64,000 nt of DNA from a virus: positions 1-64,000 of IMG/VR virus record IMGVR_UViG_3300010354_000053, one strand, 5' to 3'. A program made the position numbers and the translations under genes. The notes under the pieces were generated by a model. That model was not told the DNA's origin, did no database searches, and saw only the letters and a list, made by a program, of their open reading frames with translations. Position 1 is the stretch's first letter. Each line of letters begins with the position of its first letter. Of the stretch, positions 16,437 through 27,300 are shown in pieces.

Positions 16437-19400
16437 TTAAATAATATACCAACGATTTACACCGTCGCTTTGAAGAGTGATCGATTCTCCATCTCTGTCT
16501 AATACATATGGTGTATTAATTGCATTAAATTCTACATATTGATTAGAAGCTGGAGAGATTTGAATAGATCTGCCGGCAACCGACGCATTATTTCCAATGT
16601 CTTTGATAACTAGAAGCCTTTTTGTTGCGGCGGATGGTAGAGTGATTGTACAGCCAGAAACTGAAGTATCTATATTCATAATGACATCTGTTGGTTGCAC
16701 CGTATAAGTTGTTGAAGAAATAGCAGCAGAATTAACAGAAACAGCTCCTAATAACTTAATGGCTGTCGAAGACAATTCTAAAATTGCTGTAGATGCGCCA
16801 TTTCCAACATTAGAATAGGTGTCACTACCAAATTGTAATACATCTGTAAACTCAAACTTATTTGAAACAGAAGAACCGGTTGCAACTTCTTCGTATATTT
16901 TGAAACATAAATCTTGACTAGATGGTGGTAATTGCCATCCTAAAATAGAATCATAGACATATGCAGTACCATCTGTGTATGAACTATCATCATTAGTGAT
17001 TAACCTAATACATGCCTCTGTGGGAACAGTTGAGGGTCCTATTAAATGACCTTCATATGCCCCTGGTATACCATAAGTTTCAAATATTTTAACAGAAATT
17101 GCATACGTACCGGGGGCTAAAATTTGGATTTCTGGAAAAACAAAATCTGTGAAATTTGACTGAAATCCATACGGAAATGTATCTAAAATAAGGGGCAAAG
17201 AAGAGGCAATTGGCATTGGACTTATTACTCCACCAGTTACAGAGTGGAGAAAAATTTTCATCGTTCCAAAAAATGATGGCGCCAATAGAGGGGCGGTTGT
17301 TGCTAGTTGCAAACCAATTTTTTTGATTTTTTTAGAAGCTGAAAGAACAAAAGTTTGTGCAATAGAACCCACTGTAGCAGAAAAAGGCAAGTTAGTTGTC
17401 TCTAGCGCTTGTGGCCCATTAGTTATTAATCCCGTACTAGAAAATAGGGTTTCTTTTGTTCTCAAAGAAATTGCAGAACTGTTTTCGCTGTTGCCGATTT
17501 TAATAGAATCTGTTCCAGATTTACTAATATCTAAAACATAATTTCCAACATTTTGCCCTAAAAATAATCTTAAATGTTCGTTATTCCAAAAGAATTTTAT
17601 ATTATTATCTGTCAAAGTTTTGTCATTGTTAACAAATACGACAGACCCTGCATTAAGGCTTGGAAAAATATATTTATTCGCGTAAACAGCTTCCCATGGC
17701 TTAGAAACAGATCCTAAAGAATAAACTGATGCTTGAGGAATTAAATCAGATACAAAAGAACCGCCGGCAGAAATAGTAGTTGTTACTGTAGAGCCTAAAT
17801 AAATTGAACCATCTGCAAATAACGAATTATAAGAGAATACATTTTTAGAATAAAGATTATTCCATTGATATGAAATAGATCCTAAATCATGGTCGGTATC
17901 TGGAATAATGTTACTTGTGACATAATTATTAAATGATGTTAAAGAATAAATGTTTAATAATGATGTTAAAGTTAACGGATTTCCTAGTGTTGAATTTTCG
18001 TATACAACCAAATCATTAATGTACGCGTTCCATGGATAGGCGCTCGAACCTAACGACACAAATGGAGTATTAGGTAATAATGCGTTTGCATTTACGAACA
18101 AACCAGAAGAAGAGGCCAATAATTCAACATTTGCGCCGTTATTTGATATTTTGAAATAATTCGAATAATAATTCGGACTTGTTAATTTCCAAGAAATTCT
18201 GTCAGAATCTAAAGAAATAGATGCGACTTCGAGAGGATTTGTACAAACTCCTAATCCAATTTCATCAACACTGTTATTAAAAACATTTAGATTGTTTACT
18301 TCAATATAAGAATTTGTACTAACGTTTGTGACTACGAATTGTCCATTGTTTAATGCGTTGACAAATCCAGAAATTGTAACTAAAGAACCTGCAATAATAT
18401 TACCGGTATTTATTGTCGAATATCTTACAATATTCTGAATTTGCCATGTAGGATCTGTAACTTGTAATAATACTGCATCTGACTCTTGAACAAAAAGACC
18501 ACTATTTTGTGCGGTATTATTAGCCCCACCAACATTTAAAGTAAACGATTTATCTTTTACTGTTGATTCAATCGTAGAAGCGACCGAAACAGTGCCGCTC
18601 ATATTAATAATATCTAAAGGGCCACCGATATTAATTGTTGTTTTGCCCGAACCGGTACCAATATTAATTGTTTTAGTTTCTGAGTTAGAACCAATATTGA
18701 CAAACTCTGTATCAGAAGAAACGCCCAAATTTAATATTTTTGAATCATTGGCAGACTCGATAGATCCTTTGACGCCTACAATAGATTCGACAATTAAGCT
18801 AGATCCAGTAGCTTTACTGAACCACGCAGTATCTGTAAGTATACTATTTCCAAAAACACTAAAATTATGGGTTAATACGTTATTAGAATTAATTCCAATA
18901 TTACCAGATATATCGATTGTAATCCCGTTGTTTGAGCCAGTCGTTAGTTTTAATGGAATTGCTACTGACGATTGTAAAGTTGCTACACCAGCATTAAAAC
19001 ACAATGATACTTTATCAGAATTTATGTTGTCGTTTCTGACAACAATTCCGTTTGGCCCTAAATGAATTTGTTTCCATCTATAGTCAAACGTGCCCAAGTC
19101 ATAAAAATTATCAACAAATGGGTTTAGCGGCGATGCAAAACCAGCATTAACAGTTACGATATCTGACGAAGAATCTCCAAGAATAGTATTACCATCAACT
19201 TGTAGATTAGAACCAAGCCATAAAGATCCCCATCTTAATCCCAAAGATCCTAAATCATAAGAATTATCTGTAGATGGAATTAATGAAGATGCAGCTCTTG
19301 CCGTAAAATAAATTAAATCAGCAGAAGAATCACCTAGAGCGGTATTACCATCAACTTGTAGATTAGAACCAAGCCATAAAGATCCCCATTTTAATCCAGA

Positions 19401-20168
19401 AGATCCTAAATCATAAGAATTTGTAAGAACTGGTACTACGGAGGTTGAAACTCTGGCATTTAGAGCTAATGTATTGGCGGCGTTATCTCCAAGAATAGTA
19501 TTACCATCAACTTGTAGATTAGAACCAAGCCATAAAGATCCCCATCTTAATCCCAAAGATCCTAAATCATAAGAATTATCTGTAGATGGAATTAATGAAG
19601 ATGAGATTCTGGCGTTAAAAGTTACTGTATCAGAAGTGTTGTCTCCAAGAATGGCATTGCCGTCAACTTTTAAATCTCCGGTAAACAGACCATCGACCGA
19701 AGTTAGTTTGACGCTCAACCATAGATTTTGCCATCTAAGAGAGTCTTGTCCTAAACTGTATGTATCGGTTGCCGATGGATCTAAATTACTAGAAATTCTT
19801 GCAGTAAATGTAGCCGTATCACTAGTAGAATTACCTACATATAAAGATTGGTCGATTATCAAAGATCCATTTGTCTGTAAAGCATTAGCCGCTGTGCGAT
19901 ATAGATTTATATCAGGGGAAAGAACTCCACCTGAACCCCATTCTAATTTTCCATCGCGATTAATAGAAAATAAAACATTATCTTCTCCTTGAATTCTACT
20001 TTCATAAACTAATGAGTTTGCTGATAATTGGGAAGAAATTAGAGAATTTACAGTAGTTTGCCCAACAACTGATAACGTATTATCAAAATTGACAGCGCCT
20101 AGAACATCTAGGTAAAGGGGGCTGGACGGTGGAATTTTTCCTATACCAACTCTTGACACAATATGCAT
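16437..20168 (-). CDS. Giant repetitive tail fibre protein (1243 aa)
   Basis: A 1243-aa fibre beginning MHIVSRVGIGKIPPSSPLYLDVLG, an N-terminus shared with the 525-aa collar protein at 20449 (MRIVSRVGVGK). Residues ~120-330 hold four copies of a 52-residue repeat (SYDLGSLGLRWGSLWLGSN, then LQVDGNTILGD), three of them nearly identical in DNA. Further diverged copies follow (DHDLGSISYQWNNLYSKN, VYSLGSVSKPWEAVYANK), as in long phage fibre shafts. The C-terminus has a TVQPTDVIMNIDTSVSGCTITLPSA-type domain. Probably a long trimeric fibre shaft; its adhesin tip may be another protein in the array. Confidence 0.85.
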   Translation of the reverse strand: MHIVSRVGIGKIPPSSPLYLDVLGAVNFDNTLSVVGQTTVNSLISSQLSANSLVYESRIQGEDNVLFSINRDGKLEWGSGGVLSPDINLYRTAANALQTNGSLIIDQSLYVGNSTSDTATFTARISSNLDPSATDTYSLGQDSLRWQNLWLSVKLTSVDGLFTGDLKVDGNAILGDNTSDTVTFNARISSSLIPSTDNSYDLGSLGLRWGSLWLGSNLQVDGNTILGDNAANTLALNARVSTSVVPVLTNSYDLGSSGLKWGSLWLGSNLQVDGNTALGDSSADLIYFTARAASSLIPSTDNSYDLGSLGLRWGSLWLGSNLQVDGNTILGDSSSDIVTVNAGFASPLNPFVDNFYDLGTFDYRWKQIHLGPNGIVVRNDNINSDKVSLCFNAGVATLQSSVAIPLKLTTGSNNGITIDISGNIGINSNNVLTHNFSVFGNSILTDTAWFSKATGSSLIVESIVGVKGSIESANDSKILNLGVSSDTEFVNIGSNSETKTINIGTGSGKTTINIGGPLDIINMSGTVSVASTIESTVKDKSFTLNVGGANNTAQNSGLFVQESDAVLLQVTDPTWQIQNIVRYSTINTGNIIAGSLVTISGFVNALNNGQFVVTNVSTNSYIEVNNLNVFNNSVDEIGLGVCTNPLEVASISLDSDRISWKLTSPNYYSNYFKISNNGANVELLASSSGLFVNANALLPNTPFVSLGSSAYPWNAYINDLVVYENSTLGNPLTLTSLLNIYSLTSFNNYVTSNIIPDTDHDLGSISYQWNNLYSKNVFSYNSLFADGSIYLGSTVTTTISAGGSFVSDLIPQASVYSLGSVSKPWEAVYANKYIFPSLNAGSVVFVNNDKTLTDNNIKFFWNNEHLRLFLGQNVGNYVLDISKSGTDSIKIGNSENSSAISLRTKETLFSSTGLITNGPQALETTNLPFSATVGSIAQTFVLSASKKIKKIGLQLATTAPLLAPSFFGTMKIFLHSVTGGVISPMPIASSLPLILDTFPYGFQSNFTDFVFPEIQILAPGTYAISVKIFETYGIPGAYEGHLIGPSTVPTEACIRLITNDDSSYTDGTAYVYDSILGWQLPPSSQDLCFKIYEEVATGSSVSNKFEFTDVLQFGSDTYSNVGNGASTAILELSSTAIKLLGAVSVNSAAISSTTYTVQPTDVIMNIDTSVSGCTITLPSAATKRLLVIKDIGNNASVAGRSIQISPASNQYVEFNAINTPYVLDRDGESITLQSDGVNRWYII
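19191..19814 (-). repeat. 156-bp coding tandem repeats (4 copies)
   Basis: Units start at about 19191, 19347, 19503 and 19659, exactly 156 bases (52 codons) apart. The first three share long identical stretches, such as the block beginning ACCATCAACTTGTAGA; the fourth is diverged. They encode fibre-shaft repeats of the protein at 16437-20168. Recombination between units would change fibre length in 52-residue steps. Confidence 0.85.
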
Positions 20169-20209
20169 TTTTTGATACCCTTAACAATATATAAATATAT
20201 TATATATGT

Positions 20210-20452
20210 CTAGACATTAAGATTTATGTTTGCGCCAGTTTCTTTTTCCATTTGTTTTTTTTGAGCATTTAAAAAATCTAAACCAAGAACAACAAAACAT
20301 TTTGACCATTGTGGTATTTCATTCATCGATCCATCTGAATGAAATAACACAATTTTGTCAAGTTCTTTATTATAAGAATGGCCAGATACTTTTATTTTTT
20401 TCCAAAACCAAGAATTTATATGTTTATATTTAATAAAATATTCGTTATTCAT
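20210..20452 (-). CDS. Small unknown protein between fibre genes
   Basis: An 80-aa protein (MNNEYFIKYKHINSWFWKKIKVSGHSYN...). Its ATG overlaps the stop of the upstream collar gene (ATGA) and an AGGG ribosome site lies just before it, so translation is coupled. It is charged and aromatic, unlike a fibre. It could be a fibre chaperone or a small accessory factor, but no family is recognised. The 41-base gap downstream is almost pure A/T and includes the palindrome TGTCTAGACA at its edge. Confidence 0.6.
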   Translation of the reverse strand: MNNEYFIKYKHINSWFWKKIKVSGHSYNKELDKIVLFHSDGSMNEIPQWSKCFVVLGLDFLNAQKKQMEKETGANINLNV

Positions 20453-22026
20453 ACTACCCTCATAACATAAATAACATTAAAAAACTGTGGTCTAATATCA
20501 AACGCCGTAGTTGAGCCGGCACCATCTGTTGATGTTCTTGTTCCACCAGTATTCCAATTATTATACGAATTATTTTCGTAATTGTATATATTATTTCCTG
20601 AGTCGTATGGCCCCTTATCATAGGTATTGTGATAGTGGTCATTTTGATAGCCCGCTTGGATTCTTACGTAATCTTTATCATCCCAATTTCCGGCGATCCA
20701 TCCTGCATCAAACCACCAATATGGACCAATTGTTGAATTACCATTGCCAGTTGCAGTGTTCCAAACCATTTTATATTGGCCTATGCCACTTGAATTAGGC
20801 ATACCGATTGAGTGTGTGTGGCCGCCATTAGACCACGTAAACCCGTAATGAGCATGCTGAAAACGATGGGAATGATCCATACCGTGTGAGTGGCTGGGTA
20901 GTTCTGATGTAGACAAAGTTTTACTGTTTGCACCTCCCGTCCCACCTATAGAAGACGCCCCCTGCAAAAATCTAGAATCGGATAAATTAGGTCTATTTCC
21001 TGAAAATGAAGCATTTGATCCAGATGGATATGCACCGCCATCACATAGAGCAAATCCATCTTTAATGCTATTTGATGCAGGAGGCGCCCATGCAGAATTG
21101 TGACCGATTGCAATTACCGCACCTAATGGCACAACACCTCTACCTTCATGTAACGGAGAATTGATATTTAACCACTTTGAGCCATTGCTTACTACGGTAA
21201 GAGTTTCTCCAAAAGTTAACACTTTTGTTGTGGCACTATCAATTAATTGACTACTAGTAGTAGCTACCGTTAAATAATAACCAATTGATAAATCACATTT
21301 AATTGTATATTGTCTTCCAGTTACGCCAACAGCAGTTGGCAGAGTAATCGTATAACTAGTACTTCCTGTGGCGGAAACAATCTGATCAGAAGATGTAATT
21401 GTGGTGGCCGATGAGACAGATCGATGACCAAGCGTTAGAGCTTGAATTTCTGCGTGACCAGTAACTTTTATGACAGTAGATGTAGAACCAAGATTAACAG
21501 TAGAAGCTGCCCCTGCAAAATTAACTGTAGTAGCGGTTGTGTTTAGGAGATTAAATGTAGTTTGATTAGTGGTTAAATCTCCACCTCTTATCTCTAAGTC
21601 ACCAATAAAAACTACGTTTGCGTTATTTACGGTAAAAGTACCAGATGTAGAACCAAGATTAACAGTAGAAGCTGCGGATGTTCCAATATTGATTGTAGAG
21701 GCGGAAACAGATCCAAGATTAAGAATATTGCCATCCGATTCAACAGAACCGTCATTTTTTATAATTAAATTTTTGGAATAAGTATTGTTCCAAAATAATC
21801 CGGAAGAACCAAAATTATTAGAAAGAGTTACAGATGGTTCGACATTTGTATCGATTCGGCCATTTACAGAAATTAAATCTGCCGTCGTATCGCCTAGTTC
21901 TACACCGGCATTAAAAAATGCTGTACTTTGAAAAAATACTTGTGAATCAAAATTAGATGAACCAGTTACATCTAAATGATGACTGGTCGGGTTTTTTCCT
22001 ACGCCTACTCTGCTTACAATTCTCAT
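20449..22026 (-). CDS. Tail fibre with C-terminal collar and histidine-rich tip
   Basis: A 525-aa protein. It has the N-terminal anchor MRIVSRVGVGKNPTSHHLDVTG, like the 1243-aa fibre. A beta-helical middle follows with repeated TVNLGSTS / TINIGTSA motifs, then a TITLPTAVGVTGRQYTIK segment. A collar-like domain comes next (PLGAVIAIGHNSAWAPP, DGFALCDGGAYPSG, NRPNLSDSRFLQGA). The His-rich stretch SELPSHSHGMDHSHRFQHAH follows, and the end is RPQFFNVIYVMRVV. It fuses shaft and collar functions that are separate genes elsewhere in the array. HxH repeats suggest metal binding. Confidence 0.85.
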   Translation of the reverse strand: MRIVSRVGVGKNPTSHHLDVTGSSNFDSQVFFQSTAFFNAGVELGDTTADLISVNGRIDTNVEPSVTLSNNFGSSGLFWNNTYSKNLIIKNDGSVESDGNILNLGSVSASTINIGTSAASTVNLGSTSGTFTVNNANVVFIGDLEIRGGDLTTNQTTFNLLNTTATTVNFAGAASTVNLGSTSTVIKVTGHAEIQALTLGHRSVSSATTITSSDQIVSATGSTSYTITLPTAVGVTGRQYTIKCDLSIGYYLTVATTSSQLIDSATTKVLTFGETLTVVSNGSKWLNINSPLHEGRGVVPLGAVIAIGHNSAWAPPASNSIKDGFALCDGGAYPSGSNASFSGNRPNLSDSRFLQGASSIGGTGGANSKTLSTSELPSHSHGMDHSHRFQHAHYGFTWSNGGHTHSIGMPNSSGIGQYKMVWNTATGNGNSTIGPYWWFDAGWIAGNWDDKDYVRIQAGYQNDHYHNTYDKGPYDSGNNIYNYENNSYNNWNTGGTRTSTDGAGSTTAFDIRPQFFNVIYVMRVV

Positions 22027-22030
22027 GTTT

Positions 22031-24313
22031 TCACCTTAAATGTCTTGTAAACATTATAGTTAATGGCTGAGCAGCATCTGGGGTTGAGTCTAAAGTCACA
22101 CCAGTGTTGGATTGTGTTCCACCAATCCACACATTTTGTCCCGTTGATGTAATTCGCGCATTCCACATAAAATCAGTAGTCGACCTTAAAAATCCATGAT
22201 TTACAACGGTTGTCGCAGAAGTGCTTGTCGTCACTCCTGTAATAATTTTAGTTAAATCACGCTGCAAAGCAAGTCCTTCAATTTGGACTACGGAGCCATC
22301 AAAAAACTGGAGGCTAACGACTCCGTTGATTGTTGCTCTTCTGGCAATCAACATAACGTTTTTATTGCGAAGATCTCGTCGTGGGTTTTGCGATGCCGGT
22401 AAAATTTGATAAGTATTATCAGCGGCTCCAAGATTGTAATAATCTACTATACCAGACGTAAGGGTCGCTGGAGTAGATGTAGTCGTATCATCTAATCGTA
22501 CCCATAATCCATCGCCATCATTAGAGAATGATAAAGAAGTGGACGAAATATTAAATGTCTGCCAAGCGTCCGCGTTATTTAAACCAACTTCTACTAAGTT
22601 CGAAGTGCGTCTTTTTTGAATAGTTAGGACGTCAGTATTCAATGAAGACAATACTCCAGATCCATCTATTTGGATACCGTAATCCAATTTAAGAAATAAA
22701 TTAGGGATACTACGAATTGGAGAAGAATCCGCATCTTCCATCAATGGAACTTCTTCTCCTGGTTGCATTACACCATAATTTCGCAATTGAAATAAATCAC
22801 CTTTTCGACGACCAAGAAAGTACAAGTTGATGTCATCAACAGGAAGGATAAGTGGGGAGGTATCTACGCTTTGTACTTTTAAACCCTGAGCATCAGACGT
22901 AACGAATAGATCAGACAGTTGGTATCTAGCCCTAAACCATCTAAACGGTTCCGTAGTCGGTGTATCAATTGGGTATTCTACAATTAGCGCAGTGGTGATT
23001 GCTGTAGCTACACGACCAGTAGTACTGTAAACAATTCCACCTTCAACTAAACCAACAACTCGATTATATTGATAATAATCTTCGCCAAGCTTACGGATAT
23101 AATCGCCAATAGCGACACCAGTGAAATCGCCTTCTTGGCCAGAGACAGTATACTCTTGGAGTGGTGGTGTGGGAATAAGAAGAGTTTCTACGCCCCATTT
23201 AACACTATTTCCACTTGAATCTACCGGAATTTTTTCACGATCTAGTTTTAAAAAGAAGGCGGCATTATCTGGAATAGAGGCAGTAAAATCTGTATTAGTA
23301 AATGCGCGATTAGTAAAGGCATTTACAAATGCTCCACCGATTTCCCATTTTACTGGACCATAGTTCATAGCAAGGCTAAGCGGGTCTGATGAACCGCTTA
23401 GAGAACTACTTTTTAATTGAGTGCCAGTCCATGATAAAGTGCGGCCATCAATTGACGGCACAAAAGATGTTGCGTTAGGATTCAAGAACAAAAGATTTGG
23501 AATGGTTTTTCCGGCAATCGGTGTATACCAACTTGCAGAACCTTTCATTTCTGAAATAATAGTCATTGTGGCATCCATCCAATCTTTAAGATTAGTTAGA
23601 GCCTTATCGTTAATAATACCGTTTGCATCTTGCGTATAATATGGATTTTGTGGCGTAAACTGATTCAAGTAAATGGATTGAGCAGGAAGAGCGTTTTCTA
23701 CTCGATTAGATGACCATGCATACTTTTTGTATGGACTGGGAAGTGCTCCGCCAGAACCTAATCTAAAAAACAAATCGCGAGCATCTGAAATATCAACAAC
23801 GCCCGCACTGCCGGTTCTTAAAATAGCAAGAGGAATTGCATCTACTGAAAATCCTTCGGTATTATATCTAAGTTGCAATTTTACAATAGACTGAAAATCA
23901 ACTGATGCGTTAAACTCTTGGCCGGCTGGGTTTTGGTCATTTGTGTTACTAGGGTCGAAAAAAGCGGCGGTTACAGGAGTTTCTGTAACTCTTTCTAGAA
24001 ACGCCTCCAAGAAAACCTTTTCGGTGCTTGGGGGCACATTAATAATTTCATCAGAAGCATCTGCTAGGCCATAGTAAAAAGAAGCTTCGTTATCTAGAGG
24101 AAAAAGAATAATAGAATTAGCAACTTTTACAGTTACGGTGAACCCGTTCAAAGCAGTAATTTCTAACCCACGAACAACATAGTTTTTTTCAAGGCCATTT
24201 AAGATGTACGAAAAGGCACGTAAATCAAACGCATTGAATGAGTCTGTGGCAATAACATGTTGCAAATCTAATCTTTGTTGAGAAAGATAATTTACTCTAC
24301 TTAAAATTGCCAT
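22031..24313 (-). CDS. Large baseplate- or fibre-attachment virion protein
   Basis: A 760-aa protein (MAILSRVNYLSQQRLDLQHVIATDSFNAFDLRAFSYILNG...). It lacks the low-complexity fibre repeats and has a mixed alpha/beta N-terminal part that looks like a fibre-connector or baseplate-periphery protein; as I remember, proteins of this type carry domains of unknown function in other myoviruses. Gene order places it directly after the gpI-like protein, where P2-type phages have the first fibre gene (H). It is therefore a good candidate for the connector to which the many fibres attach. Confidence 0.55.
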   Translation of the reverse strand: MAILSRVNYLSQQRLDLQHVIATDSFNAFDLRAFSYILNGLEKNYVVRGLEITALNGFTVTVKVANSIILFPLDNEASFYYGLADASDEIINVPPSTEKVFLEAFLERVTETPVTAAFFDPSNTNDQNPAGQEFNASVDFQSIVKLQLRYNTEGFSVDAIPLAILRTGSAGVVDISDARDLFFRLGSGGALPSPYKKYAWSSNRVENALPAQSIYLNQFTPQNPYYTQDANGIINDKALTNLKDWMDATMTIISEMKGSASWYTPIAGKTIPNLLFLNPNATSFVPSIDGRTLSWTGTQLKSSSLSGSSDPLSLAMNYGPVKWEIGGAFVNAFTNRAFTNTDFTASIPDNAAFFLKLDREKIPVDSSGNSVKWGVETLLIPTPPLQEYTVSGQEGDFTGVAIGDYIRKLGEDYYQYNRVVGLVEGGIVYSTTGRVATAITTALIVEYPIDTPTTEPFRWFRARYQLSDLFVTSDAQGLKVQSVDTSPLILPVDDINLYFLGRRKGDLFQLRNYGVMQPGEEVPLMEDADSSPIRSIPNLFLKLDYGIQIDGSGVLSSLNTDVLTIQKRRTSNLVEVGLNNADAWQTFNISSTSLSFSNDGDGLWVRLDDTTTSTPATLTSGIVDYYNLGAADNTYQILPASQNPRRDLRNKNVMLIARRATINGVVSLQFFDGSVVQIEGLALQRDLTKIITGVTTSTSATTVVNHGFLRSTTDFMWNARITSTGQNVWIGGTQSNTGVTLDSTPDAAQPLTIMFTRHLR

Positions 24314-24323
24314 TATTTATCAC

Positions 24324-27300
24324 CTATGCTTGAAACGGCGCAATTCCTGGATCATCATATTTTAGATCTGGCAATTGAACCTGTATATTTAATTTTACCC
24401 CAACACTTACAAGCTGCTCTAGAGTCTTTTGAAGAGTCACACGCACTTGAGTTGCACCTGTAATATATACTGGATATTCTTTCCCTGCAATTCCAATAGC
24501 GGGGGGTGTTGGTTGACTAATAACGCGAATAACTGAATGATTTTCATGTGATTGTTTAAAAACATATGCGGGGTCAATTTTTAATTGAGCGGGATTTCCA
24601 TCAATAGCTAAATCATATTTAATTGGACCTTCTTGCCTTGAGTTTCCATAATTAATCATTACAAAACCAGAAGGGGGGAGGTTGTCTATTTCGTCTATGA
24701 GCACAATTCCTGGAGATTCAAACGCAACAATAGGCTGTTCAAGCCGACAAAATTTATCTGAAATCACATATGAAGAATATGTGCCAACTGGATCATACAA
24801 ATATGATCCGACAATATATTGATTTTCCGGAACATTTGCAGAAACTAAATACAGTTTTGAATTTTTGAAAAATGTTTCTCTATTCCATTCAGAAAGAGGT
24901 TTCTGCATATAATATTTAAATTCTTTTCCGCCAAATTCTCCAGACCGTTTACATTTACCATCACGGATAATAAGCCATGTGTTGGGATCAAGAGGGTTGT
25001 AATCTAACGGAATACCAATATTAGATCTAAAATAGACGTATTTACCTTCTTGGCTGTGAACTTGCAAATAAATTGTTTTTAAATACGTTGCAATACCATA
25101 TCGAGATATTGGTATAAAACCAAAATCTAGTAATTTAACAGTTGAACCTTCTTGAAAATTTGCATATCCACGAGAAATTCGATCTGGAAATTCCATGGCA
25201 ATATCAGTTCTGCGCGTTGAATCTGGTCTGAAAATTACGTTAAATCCGTAAATCCACGCACCATCATATTTAACAGGCGCACCAAGAGGTGCATCGTTTG
25301 CTGAAGGTGTTGCTACTTTGTAAACTTTTGGCGTAGAAATACTCGGATAAAATCCGCTTTTAAGACGAAGTTTTGTATTAGAAACAACAGAGGCTACCTC
25401 ACGATTTTGCCCTGTTGCTAAAACTAACAAATCTCCAGGCTGTACCTGTGTTAAAAACTGAGTACCAACCCCTGTTACATTCTTGCCAATCGTAGTAATT
25501 GTTCCAGAACCATAGGGTGCGGGTCCAGTTCCTAAGATTTCAAAAATGAACCTTTCTTCATTAACTACTCGTTTAATTTTATGAGCCTTGTCAATATCTG
25601 CCCTTAAAAGTTTTCCATTAACAGATTCAACTGGATTAAAATAACTAGCCATTAAAAAAATATCTACACGCAAATCTTCAGTGGTATTCATATATTTTAA
25701 TTGAAATTGGGTATCACTTTGAATGCCACCAATATCTGTGAAAAATATACGAGGTCCTTCAAAAATAGAATTTGGAAGAAGACCCATAGTATTTGCTGGC
25801 GTCGGCCTAATTCGAATCTCAGTAATAATGTTTGTTGAGAATAAATTGTGGATAACAGTAATACTGTTTTCACCGGCAGGAGACGCCGGCAAAAGCACAT
25901 TAATAGCAACGGCTCTTGTAAAGTTTGGAAATACGTGTTGATAATCTAAAACATATGTGTTAACATTTGTTAAAGATTGATGCGGTGCAGAAATAAACTT
26001 AACGTTATTTACATCATCAACAATTCTCACACCATGCAGATTAGAATTAGTGTCTGCGTCTGACATCATGAAAGATGTATATTGCGTGTTGAAATTATGT
26101 GTATAAGTAGTTTGTACGTCTGTATTAGGAAACGAATTAGGTCCAATTGATAACGTAACTTCACCGGGAGTAACAGCGGGATTCATAGAGCACATAATTG
26201 CACGAACGAATCTTTCATCGGGCATGGGAATACATTTTAAAATAGTACTATTATCGGCATCTTCGGGATCTGGTTCGTAATTAAAATAATATTTTTCGTT
26301 AGTGTTTTCGTCTGCGAATTGCATATAAAGAAGTTGTGTATCCATTCCATTTTCAAAAGAAACTTCATCTAAATCTGGCGGAATCCTAATATTTTTTATA
26401 GTTTTATGTTTAAAAATTGGTTGATCAAGATTTACATCTTGAAAAACAACTTCTTCAATATTTTCTAAATTGTGGCGCAAGCCAGGCGTATGAATGGATA
26501 ACTCAGAATTATCGACCAACCCACCGATTGGATTAGTCATTTCTGCAGCTTCAAACGCAATTTGACATTCAACCGGAGACAAAAACGGCGTGCTGTTTTG
26601 TATCGAACTATTAATAGATAATGCTTGCGTACTACCTGATGGCTGTTCTTTGTTTGAATAATAATAATATTTTTCAATGAATCCATTCAAAAATTTTGCT
26701 GATTCAAATGCAACCACTCCAGATTCTGGAAATGCATTTGGATATGGGATGATAAGTTTATTAGACTCAATGTCAAGTAATTGAGTTGATTGACTTCTAA
26801 ACCGCGAAACGCCTTCTTGGTTTTTTCTAATAATTGGCGGAATTACTGGAATACTAATATCTACCGTACCAGTAGTGGCTTCTGTGGTATATGCATACTG
26901 ATCATTAGTAAATATCGTTTTAAAGTCTTGGCCAGTAACTGCAAAATTATTACTTGATTGTTGTGACCAAAAAACATCGGTATAAGGAAACTCGAAAGAA
27001 TTGATTTCAAAATAATCGTAACCGCAATTTATAATTTCAAATGTTCCATTTAATTTTGAAAACAAAACCGTCGAAGTGTCTTGCAAGTTGTATAGAGATA
27101 TAAAATCGCCGACGTCAACGGCTGCTAAATTAGGATTTGCGCCGCCAATCCAAGTGAATCTAATAGTTTTAGAATAAGTGGCGTTAGAAAAATGAGATAT
27201 ATTCCATTCTGTCCCTACTAAATTGCAAGAATTTTTATAACCTTGAAATTTAAGTTTATTTTGTACTGCACCGCCAACTACTCTAATCTTTGCGGCAATT

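Noticed and set aside
18592-19065. A 157-codon plus-strand open frame
   Set aside because: It is antisense to the 1243-aa repetitive fibre, lacks a ribosome site and has repetitive Leu/Ile/Pro composition caused by the fibre codons.
19191-19814. Regular repeats that could suggest a CRISPR array
   Set aside because: The 156-base units are in frame, encode a fibre repeat, have no short repeat/spacer pattern and no cas genes nearby.
1-22026. Diversity-generating retroelement for adhesin variation
   Set aside because: No reverse transcriptase, no template/variable repeat pair and no adenine-biased variation are visible; repeats look like ordinary duplications.
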